Shown piece after piece: positions 1-5,183 of a DNA stretch of 5,183 nucleotides; position 1 is the stretch's first letter; each line of letters opens with the position of its first letter. The notes beneath the pieces were generated by a model. It was not told where the DNA came from. It made no database searches and worked only from the letters and a program-made list of their open reading frames with translations. Made by a program: the position numbers and the translations under genes. This DNA comes from JAVBKA01 sp031546715 (GTDB lineage Bacteria > Bacillota > Clostridia > Oscillospirales > UBA929), in the NCBI GenBank assembly GCA_031546715.1, contig JAVBKA010000098.1, positions 1 through 5,183 of the forward strand, given 5' to 3'.

Positions 1-101
1 GTCTTTCCTGCGCCGACTTCGTGAGCTAATAACGTGTTACCGCCGTAAAGAATATGTGCAATTGCACCCAACTGATGGGGACGAAGGTTAATATCAGGAC
101 T
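1..101 (-). other. Start of superfamily 2 helicase domain, cut after Walker A lysine
   Basis: Residues 1679-1707 read NLRPHQLGAIAHILYGG, then NTLLAHEVGAGK; the next codon begins AC, so the motif is GAGKT. A Q-motif-like HQ before a Walker A loop of the H-E-V-G-A-G-K-T form is typical of the SNF2/DEAD-like helicase half of these fusions. The later motifs (DExx box, motif VI) lie beyond the window. Confidence 0.85.
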
Positions 102-3100
102 AATTCCCACAAAATTAATATGGCTGCCGTCATACTCACGAGTACGAACGCTGTTAAAGCGTTCATTGTACAGCGAGACCAGCGTCTGCCGACGTTTCGG
201 GTCTGAGAAAATCCAATCCCTAAATGCTCGCTTTATCGCATCTTGCTTTTGCGCTGCGAGAGTAGTTTCTTTTTTGTTAAATACACGTTTTTCCTTGCCA
301 TCTTCAATTATGGTGTCGTAAACTCGAACATCCTTGAGGTTGAGTGTGTCCAGAATTATTTCAAATGCGTTCATACGATTAGTGCCGTATGTGACTGTTG
401 CAAGAACGTTGTTTGGCTGAATACGGCTTGAATTAGTAATACCCCACTCTCCCGTGTGTTCAGAGTAATTGACCTTAATAACATTTTTTAAATAGAACGG
501 TGTCTGCAACAGTTCGTGCATAAATTGCTGTATATACTGCTTATCTATCCATGTAGCGCCTAGCCTGACGGATATCTCACTTGCGTCTAAATCTTTTGGC
601 TGAGCGTTCTCCAATGCTGCTACATTAACAGCGAACTCTGGATAATTTTCAGCGGACTCAATCGCTTGGCGTAACTTTTCACGGACATTGCCTGACAGAT
701 ATTCATCTGCCGTCTGCCAACCGATATATCCGGCATCTTTGTTGACATCAAATGCTCCCGTAGTAGGATTCTTAAAAATGACACCGTGTAACTGCTCCAC
801 AATTTCAGGTACTTTTTTGCTACCGCACATCAGCGAAGCCATAAAGCCTAAATCCACACATGCTCGTTCAGAAATTGACACAGCTAAAGCCTCGCTTGGC
901 GTTTCAACGGATGTAATAATCCGCTTTTGCTTAATGGTGCGCTTTGAAAAAATATCCGCTTTGCGGTCAAGTCTTCCCTTATCATTCAGTATTTCAAGTG
1001 AGGACAGTAAGTAATACGAAGAATCTTTAGAAAACGCCAATGCATTAGCACGGTCACTTACCAGACCATGCTTCTGCACAAAGTTATCGTAGACGCTGTT
1101 CAGCTCCGCTTGCTGGGCTTTTATATGTGAATCATCATAATCGTTAAGCTGAAGGTCAATTAGGACGTTGACGCACTCTCGCAGTGCTACCATGCCTTTG
1201 ATGCGCTCAATTACCGTCATAGAGGATGTTTCCAAATACATTAGCGAATTTTCTCTATAGTAAGCTTTATCATCCACCACTGTGTAACTAAAATTCTTAA
1301 CTCTTGGGTCAGCGGGCAGCACATCCACAGATTCAGCTTTCTCTTCAAGGTCATCCAAAGATATTTGTTTGTATTTGCCCTGTATACCGCTCATAGCGTT
1401 TTTCAGTTGTTCTCCAAGGTCTGCACCTTCAACAGGATTACACGTAGTTTCAGCTCCGAAGGGGCCAGATACAACTGCCATCGTGCCCAGCACCATTTCC
1501 GGATGCTCAGCGAAATAACTGTTTAGCGGAACATTGTCATTAGTTAGTCCTAAATCCACCCAGTCAGGCTGAATATCCAGAAGTCTTTCACGGCGCTGTA
1601 AAAATATTATATCCGAAGTAACTTCTGTTCCGGCATTTTTTAGGAATGCTGTATTCGGAAGCCTAACAGCTCCCAGTAACTCCGCACGTTGGGCAATATA
1701 TTTCCTTACAGCAGGGCTTTGTTTATCCATCGTACCTTTGGAGGTTATAAACGCAACAATTCCGCCCGGACGAACTTGGTCAAGCGTCTTAGCGAAAAAA
1801 TAATCATGAATCATAAACCCATTTTTGTCGTACCGCTTGTCGGATACCTTATAATTTCCGAACGGCACATTGCCGATAGCCACATCAAAAAAGCTGTCTG
1901 GCATTTTCGTTTTCTCAAAGCCGTCAACGGTGATATTGGCGTTTTGGTAGAGCTGTTTGGCAATACGACCTGTAACGCTGTCAAGCTCCACTCCGTATAG
2001 CTTAGACTGTGCCATGCTTTCGGGCAGAAGCCCAAAAAAGTTACCGATGCCGCAGGCAGGCTCAAGTATATTACCCTTTTTAAACCCTAACCGCTCTACG
2101 GTATCATATATCGCCTTAATTATGGTCGGCGAAGTGTAATGGGCGTTTAACGTGGAGGCTCTCGCCATCTCGTACTCATTAGAGGTAAGCAATCCCTTCA
2201 ATTCTTCCTGCTCAATCGCCCAATTAGGTGCATTGTCACGCTGTTCAAAGGCTTGCACAAGACCGCCCCATCCGACATAATGAGATAGTATTACCTGTTC
2301 TTCAGGAGTAGCCAAGCGACCTTCAGCTTCTATTTGCTTTAGGGTTTTAATTGCAACCATATTGTCTGCAAATCTGTTTTTCGGGCTGTTCTCGCCTAAA
2401 CTATCATCTGTGATATGGAAGTTAATTCGTTCCTGTTGAGATGGCATTTGATGTTTCACTTCAGGCACAAGCGGCTCGACTTCCACAACATTCTCGTTTT
2501 GCTGCAAAATAATAGCAGAGGTTACATCCTCTGCTTGAGCTATACTATTTATCTGTTCATCAACCGTGGTAAGGAAGGATAGCTGCTCCATCGGCTCATA
2601 TGCTGTAATTGTGGGTTTCGTGATTGCAACAATTTCTGTTTGCAGAGAAATTGTTGCGAGATTAGGAAATAAGTCAAATTTGCCGCCTTGAAAGTCTTGA
2701 AGGTTCTGATGCGCTTTATGCCTGCTCTCATATTGTCTATCCAGAGATGGGGTTACCTGTAAAACAGGCTTCATCATCTCAAGCATTTCAGTTACTTTGT
2801 CGGGAGAATTTAGCAACTCGATAATTTGCATTCTTCCGTCTGCATAGTCAGTACCATACGCAAATGGACGATTATATTTTTCTGGCACATTGTAGAAGAA
2901 GTTATATATCTGCTCTGCCAGAACACGTTTCTCGTATTGCGGTATTTTGTCAAGCTCTGGATGAGACATATATTTTCCGGAATTAATAAGATTATCTATG
3001 CGTCTTGCTACGTTGCTCCATGGCAATACAACCTTGTCATAGGGTTCGAGAAGTGAACCACGGGTAAGCGCAAAACCTTTTGCCGAATGGTTTTCCCAAC

Positions 3101-5123
3101 TACTGTCAGCCCTTGAAAGTGCATGTGAACCGCCACCTTCTCCATGCTCATATTTTAAAAAGTTCGCCTTTTCTTGAGAATTATGGTCATTTAGGAAATA
3201 TGAAAATATACGATATTTGCCATGCTCAAAAGAGCTTCCACGTTTTAAAAAGGTCTCAATTTCGTCCTCGGTTATAAACTTTGGTGTTGGCTGCGGCTCT
3301 GCCAAACTCGAAGTAAATACAATCGGCTCAATCTGACAATTGCGGACGTCGTTAAGTAATGCTGACGGGTCATGCCACATTCTACGCTTTTCAACTTCAG
3401 AATCAAGCATTTGTATATCGTTTTCTAGCTTACTCACAATTACTTGTAACTGCTCTGGTTGCTGAAGCAGTGACTTTATAACGGCTACGTCTTCTGGGAA
3501 TCCGCCATGTTCACCACGCCATTCGGCAGGCATTTCTTGAATATCATCACGGTAAAAAAACCATAGTTTTTCCGCAACTTCTTGAAATTCGTTATCGCTT
3601 GCTTTATCCAATACAGCTTGGGTTGCATACTGCCCATTTTGCAAGAGAACGCTTAAATGCTGAGCTACCTGCTCCCATGTGAGGTGAATGTTGCGGAAAG
3701 CATGTATCGCTGTAAGACCTTCACCGATGGTTATACCAGACTTGTCAAACCATGCGGAAAAGCTTTTGCCGTCTACTTTGACACCTCTACCCCCTGTTTT
3801 GTACTCCTGAGCCAGAAACGCAGCATTGTCAAAAATCCCCTTGTTTTTCATAAAGAATGCAATTATGCGCAAGACGCTGTTTTTTCTATTACCGCCTTCA
3901 CGCAAAAGGGACTCCACTGCATTCAGCGGAATCCCTTTATCAGAAAACGCAATATTTAGATGTAAATCAGCTCTGCCAAGACTATCTCCTCGGCTTGTGC
4001 CTTCAATGTGTTCATGTGCGCTACCCATGCCATCTGGTCTATTGCTTTGTCCGGTGCCGGCTGCTTCAGCAGTAGCTCCGCCATCAGAAGCTCCATGCGG
4101 TCGTCCGCTGTCTTGTCTATCTCCCAAAGGTGGGGAAACAGTTTCTCGCTCAGAAGCATGGAGTTGTAAAGAATCTCCCTGTGCTCCTTGATGTACGCTT
4201 TGCGAAGGCGTCCGTATTTGCCCATAGTCTGCGGTGGATGCTCCTGTAGCTTCAGATCCGGAATCAGGTAATCCCCGTTCTGGCTGTAAGTTAATTCGTC
4301 GTTCATAATTGCTGCCCCTTTTATGTAAAGCCGTTTGGCTGATGTCATTCGCTTTTAACGATTCTTTTTCCAAAGCCTTAACTCTGGTTTCAATTGCACT
4401 CAAAACTTCTTTTGACAGTATACTAACCGCAGTTCCTAACGTTTTAACCGCCGTTGGCGTGTTGTAAGCTACGATATCCTTGAATCCATCCAAGCTTATA
4501 TGTTGGCTTGAATCTATCCCGCACCGAGACATAATTCCGTGTGCGATACTTAACTTAAGTACGTCAAGAAATGACGTATCCATGGCCGCAATATCTGAAT
4601 TTTCAAAGGGATTATCTTGAAGCGAGAACATAATATCATAAGCGTTATTGCTCACATAGTCCATCGCAACCATTGAGGCAACGTTTTTAATAGTTTCTGC
4701 GAAAACGTCTTTATCTGTACTAATTTCTACGCCATATCGATTACTGAGCATTTTCAGAATTTCAGTCTCGTATTCAGGCTTCATTTGCCATATATGCGGC
4801 ATCGTTGAATTATAGCGTCCTGCTTCGGTATCTGAAATATCGAATACATAACGTAAATGTGAATTATCTCCGTAATCGTCAATCAGTGCAATGCCTTTTG
4901 AGCCTCGGCGCACCCATCTGCCAAATTTGTTATTCCAAGTCTCAATCGGAGCGCAGGCTATAGCATCTGGACGCTGAGCGTGTATCATGAGTAGGTCTAC
5001 AAATGAATATTTGTACAACTGTGCGCTAGTAGTAATGAAAGAATACCATGACTTGGGTTCACTTGTCAATATCTTTGTTTGTTTATCTGCAAGCTGAGAG
5101 TAAAAAAGTGCTTTGTTTGTCAT
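1..5123 (-). CDS. Giant DNA methylase/helicase fusion protein of a mobile element (3' end beyond the window)
   Basis: One uninterrupted reading frame of 1,707 codons runs off the left edge. I read every codon and found no stop or frameshift. The ATG is fixed by two in-frame TAG codons just upstream (5138-5136 and 5129-5127) and a strong Shine-Dalgarno site. Order of parts: ArdC-like N-terminal domain (residues 1-100), an alpha-rich stretch (100-270), a Gly/Ser/Asp/Arg-rich linker (273-390), two copies of a duplicated domain (418-572 and 637-790), a variable spacer (800-915), an N6-methylase-like domain with VGWGG (950-954), EPACGIGNF (1021-1029) and NVPFG (1085-1089), a connecting region containing YLSGNVREKL (1475-1484), then the start of a helicase with Walker A GAGK (1704-1707). 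Such proteins are usually well over 2,000 residues, so a sizeable helicase part is missing here. They occur on ICEs and conjugative plasmids of Firmicutes. By analogy with phage P1 DarB they may modify or protect incoming DNA, but neither methylation nor translocation is proven for this family member. Confidence 0.95.
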   Translation of the reverse strand, partial: MTNKALFYSQLADKQTKILTSEPKSWYSFITTSAQLYKYSFVDLLMIHAQRPDAIACAPIETWNNKFGRWVRRGSKGIALIDDYGDNSHLRYVFDISDTEAGRYNSTMPHIWQMKPEYETEILKMLSNRYGVEISTDKDVFAETIKNVASMVAMDYVSNNAYDIMFSLQDNPFENSDIAAMDTSFLDVLKLSIAHGIMSRCGIDSSQHISLDGFKDIVAYNTPTAVKTLGTAVSILSKEVLSAIETRVKALEKESLKANDISQTALHKRGSNYERRINLQPERGLPDSGSEATGASTADYGQIRTPSQSVHQGAQGDSLQLHASERETVSPPLGDRQDSGRPHGASDGGATAEAAGTGQSNRPDGMGSAHEHIEGTSRGDSLGRADLHLNIAFSDKGIPLNAVESLLREGGNRKNSVLRIIAFFMKNKGIFDNAAFLAQEYKTGGRGVKVDGKSFSAWFDKSGITIGEGLTAIHAFRNIHLTWEQVAQHLSVLLQNGQYATQAVLDKASDNEFQEVAEKLWFFYRDDIQEMPAEWRGEHGGFPEDVAVIKSLLQQPEQLQVIVSKLENDIQMLDSEVEKRRMWHDPSALLNDVRNCQIEPIVFTSSLAEPQPTPKFITEDEIETFLKRGSSFEHGKYRIFSYFLNDHNSQEKANFLKYEHGEGGGSHALSRADSSWENHSAKGFALTRGSLLEPYDKVVLPWSNVARRIDNLINSGKYMSHPELDKIPQYEKRVLAEQIYNFFYNVPEKYNRPFAYGTDYADGRMQIIELLNSPDKVTEMLEMMKPVLQVTPSLDRQYESRHKAHQNLQDFQGGKFDLFPNLATISLQTEIVAITKPTITAYEPMEQLSFLTTVDEQINSIAQAEDVTSAIILQQNENVVEVEPLVPEVKHQMPSQQERINFHITDDSLGENSPKNRFADNMVAIKTLKQIEAEGRLATPEEQVILSHYVGWGGLVQAFEQRDNAPNWAIEQEELKGLLTSNEYEMARASTLNAHYTSPTIIKAIYDTVERLGFKKGNILEPACGIGNFFGLLPESMAQSKLYGVELDSVTGRIAKQLYQNANITVDGFEKTKMPDSFFDVAIGNVPFGNYKVSDKRYDKNGFMIHDYFFAKTLDQVRPGGIVAFITSKGTMDKQSPAVRKYIAQRAELLGAVRLPNTAFLKNAGTEVTSDIIFLQRRERLLDIQPDWVDLGLTNDNVPLNSYFAEHPEMVLGTMAVVSGPFGAETTCNPVEGADLGEQLKNAMSGIQGKYKQISLDDLEEKAESVDVLPADPRVKNFSYTVVDDKAYYRENSLMYLETSSMTVIERIKGMVALRECVNVLIDLQLNDYDDSHIKAQQAELNSVYDNFVQKHGLVSDRANALAFSKDSSYYLLSSLEILNDKGRLDRKADIFSKRTIKQKRIITSVETPSEALAVSISERACVDLGFMASLMCGSKKVPEIVEQLHGVIFKNPTTGAFDVNKDAGYIGWQTADEYLSGNVREKLRQAIESAENYPEFAVNVAALENAQPKDLDASEISVRLGATWIDKQYIQQFMHELLQTPFYLKNVIKVNYSEHTGEWGITNSSRIQPNNVLATVTYGTNRMNAFEIILDTLNLKDVRVYDTIIEDGKEKRVFNKKETTLAAQKQDAIKRAFRDWIFSDPKRRQTLVSLYNERFNSVRTREYDGSHINFVGISPDINLRPHQLGAIAHILYGGNTLLAHEVGAGK
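102..1568 (-). other. Connecting region between methylase and helicase domains (residues about 1186-1674)
   Basis: No enzyme motif is recognised here. Conserved-looking parts are ADPRVKNFSYTVVDDKAYYR, a helical Glu/Gln/Leu-rich section, and VIFKNPTTGAFDV followed by GWQTADEYLSGNVREKLRQA (YLSGNVREKL at 1475-1484). The region then has GATWIDKQYIQQFMHELL and an alternating strand section before the helicase. This arrangement is, from memory, standard for ICE methylase/helicase proteins. It may form a DNA-recognition or coupling segment, but that is speculation. Confidence 0.6.
1569..2291 (-). other. N6-adenine methylase-like domain of the giant protein (residues about 945-1185)
   Basis: The domain opens with YVGWGGL (949-955) and NAHYTSPTIIKAIYD, followed by the S-adenosylmethionine-binding motif I EPACGIGNF (1021-1029). 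The catalytic-type motif IV is NVPFG (1085-1089), in the context DVAIGNVPFGNYKVSDKR. It closes with GGIVAFITSKGTMDK and LPNTAFLKNAGTEVTSDI (to residue 1172), a conserved C-terminal signature of this methylase group. Family members are expected to methylate adenine at N6, but motif IV departs from the usual N-P-P-Y/F, so activity is not certain. Confidence 0.85.
2754..3215 (-). repeat. Internal duplicated domain, copy 2 (residues about 637-790)
   Basis: Landmarks are YRIFSYFLND (637-646), FLKYEHGEGGGSH (655-667), PWSNVARRI around W702, SGKYMSHPELDK, YNFFYN with FF at 742-743, and LLNSPDK with P774. Distances between matching landmarks are 47, 40 and 32 residues, against 47, 39 and 34 in copy 1. 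The G-G-G-S-H-A-L form with the following DSSWENHSAKG is, from memory, the better conserved version in related ICE proteins. Confidence 0.75.
3408..3872 (-). repeat. Internal duplicated domain, copy 1 (residues about 418-572)
   Basis: Landmarks are AFFMKN (422-427), FLAQEYKTGGRG (436-447), a Gly-rich turn with GITIGEG, TWEQVAQHL around W483, NGQYATQAVLDK, WFFYRDD with FF at 522-523, and LLQQPEQ with P556. Copy 2 shows the same elements in the same order with nearly the same spacing. It is a protein-level repeat; the DNA has diverged. The function is unknown. It probably belongs to the large polyvalent protein-associated domains. Confidence 0.75.
3956..4306 (-). CDS. tnpV: TnpV family transposon-encoded protein, nested in the +1 frame of the giant gene
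   Basis: A complete 116-residue protein is read from the same strand as the giant gene, one base out of phase, and ends at TAA (3958-3956). It matches the TnpV family (named after Tn4451) over its whole length: GDYLIPDL at 11-18, GKYGRLRKAYIKEHR at 29-43, LLSEKLFPHLWEID at 51-64, then MAWVAHMN at 92-99 and AEEIVLAELIY at 105-115. Family members are about this length. The ATG at 4306 is preferred over the upstream ATG at 4348 because the family starts just before the L-T-Y motif and an AGGGG site lies 8 bases upstream of it. About 69% of its codons end in G or C, unlike the AT-rich surroundings. The molecular function of TnpV is not established; it is small and probably cytosolic, and is found on mobile elements. 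Independent expression is inferred from family match and start signals, not shown. Confidence 0.8.
   Translation of the reverse strand: MNDELTYSQNGDYLIPDLKLQEHPPQTMGKYGRLRKAYIKEHREILYNSMLLSEKLFPHLWEIDKTADDRMELLMAELLLKQPAPDKAIDQMAWVAHMNTLKAQAEEIVLAELIYI
3956..4306 (-). other. Low-complexity linker of the giant protein (residues about 273-390), shared with tnpV
   Basis: In the giant gene's frame this stretch is rich in Gly, Ser, Asp, Gln, Arg, Pro and Ala, with few hydrophobic residues, for example PERGLPDSGSEATGAS and SDGGATAEAAGTGQSNRPDG. It looks disordered. GC content over 3961-4320 is about 53%, against 33-38% in sampled lines on both sides. The composition follows from reading a conserved TnpV sequence one base out of phase. 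Similar Gly/Arg/Asp/Gln-rich linkers are, from memory, common in related ICE proteins. Confidence 0.75.
4315..4319 (-). promoter_or_regulatory. Ribosome binding site of nested tnpV
   Basis: AGGGG (preceded by AAA) on the minus strand lies 8 bases upstream of the ATG at 4306. It decides the choice of that ATG over the one at 4348, which would add 14 residues absent from the family. It sits inside the coding frame of the giant gene, so ribosomes translating that gene pass over it. Confidence 0.65.
4824..5123 (-). other. N-terminal domain of the giant protein, ArdC N-terminal-like
   Basis: Residues 1-100 contain LYKYSFVDLLMIHAQRPDA (36-54) followed by W63, FGRWVRRGSKGIAL (67-80) and LRYVFDISDTE (90-100). 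The pattern of an aromatic/Trp residue, then G-x-x-V-R-R-G-S-K-G and a hydrophobic strand, resembles the single-stranded-DNA-binding N-terminal domain of ArdC-type antirestriction proteins. The same start is typical of ICE methylase/helicase fusions. The relation to ArdC is a motif-level judgement. Confidence 0.55.
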
Positions 5124-5130
5124 ATTCTAG

Positions 5131-5137
5131 CCTTCCT
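5131..5137 (-). promoter_or_regulatory. Ribosome binding site of the giant methylase/helicase gene
   Basis: AGGAAGG on the minus strand lies 7 bases before the ATG at 5123. Together with the two in-frame TAG codons between or beside it, this fixes the start without ambiguity. It overlaps the end of the upstream stop codon, so translation of the two genes may be coupled. Confidence 0.85.
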
Positions 5138-5183
5138 AAATTGATTCGAAAAATCTGTCCAACGCTTGGCGGACAATCTCTGA
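5136..5183 (-). CDS. C-terminal end of upstream gene, possibly a ribbon-helix-helix protein (partial)
   Basis: The last 15 codons and TAG stop of a gene that enters from the right edge read SEIVRQALDRFFESI. This looks like the final helix of a ribbon-helix-helix (CopG/Arc/MobC-like) DNA-binding protein, where an S-E-I-V-R-x-A-L pattern is common. The stop lies 12 bases before the giant gene's ATG, and its bases abut that gene's ribosome binding site, so the two are probably one operon. An alternative frame also stays open to a TGA overlapping the next start codon (ATGA at 5123-5120), but its peptide is less protein-like. The fragment is too short for a firm identity. Confidence 0.45.
   Translation of the reverse strand, partial: SEIVRQALDRFFESI

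Noticed and set aside
688..1014. Plus-strand open frame of 108 codons
   Set aside because: It lies opposite the giant gene, has no clear ribosome binding site and no recognisable protein pattern; it is a shadow of the coding strand.
1689..2000. Plus-strand open frame of 103 codons
   Set aside because: It is antisense to the methylase motifs, which are strongly conserved on the other strand; it is a shadow frame.
1811..2065. Minus-strand open frame of 84 codons in another phase
   Set aside because: It is out of phase with the methylase domain and has no family match; unlike tnpV, it has no protein-like motif pattern and no composition shift.
3826..4191. Plus-strand open frame of 121 codons opposite tnpV
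   Set aside because: Its Ser/Pro/Cys-rich sequence is the by-product of the GC-rich double-coded region; no start signal or family match was seen.
3956..4306. Frameshift or decayed pseudogene as explanation for the two frames
   Set aside because: The giant frame is open without interruption through and on both sides of the region, and the tnpV frame is complete, so neither reading is broken.
4307..4348. Upstream ATG giving tnpV 14 extra residues
   Set aside because: The extra residues do not belong to the family, and the ATG at 4306 has the better-spaced AGGGG site.
4321..4400. Possible promoter for tnpV (TTGGAA and nearby AT-rich hexamers on the minus strand)
   Set aside because: The -35-like element has no convincing -10 partner at the right spacing, and such AT-rich hexamers are expected by chance in this coding sequence.

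Overview
The window is almost entirely one very long minus-strand gene. It has no stop codon from its ATG at 5123 down to the left edge, which I checked codon by codon over 1,707 codons. It encodes the front part of a giant fused DNA methylase/helicase of the kind carried by integrative and conjugative elements (ICEs), conjugative transposons and large plasmids of Clostridia-type Firmicutes. The AT-rich base composition (about 35-42% GC outside one island), the good Shine-Dalgarno sites and the family itself all point to a Gram-positive anaerobe, probably of gut type, and to accessory mobile DNA rather than core chromosome. Species cannot be told from this stretch.

Layout, in the direction of transcription (right to left): (1) 5183-5136 is the last 15 codons of an upstream gene, perhaps a ribbon-helix-helix protein. 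(2) 5137-5131 is a strong ribosome binding site. (3) 5123-4824 is an N-terminal domain that resembles the ArdC-type N-terminal domain. (4) 4306-3956 is a GC-rich island where two proteins are read from the same bases: a low-complexity linker of the giant protein, and in the +1 frame a complete 116-residue TnpV-family protein with its own ribosome binding site. (5) 3872-3408 and 3215-2754 are two diverged copies of one internal domain, with almost identical motif spacing. (6) About 2291-1569 is an N6-adenine methylase-like domain with an EPACGIGNF motif and an NVPFG catalytic-type motif. (7) About 1568-102 is a conserved connecting region of unknown fold. (8) 101-1 is the beginning of a superfamily 2 helicase domain, cut by the window edge just after the Walker A lysine.

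The giant protein fits the group of 'polyvalent' proteins thought to travel with or act early on incoming mobile DNA. The comparison with phage P1 DarB (methylase plus helicase, antirestriction) suggests a role in protecting or processing the element's DNA, but that is inference. The most notable item is the nested tnpV gene. It appears to share its DNA with, and perhaps to have created, a disordered linker in the large protein. No RNA genes, CRISPR arrays, insertion-sequence ends, terminators or plus-strand genes were found.
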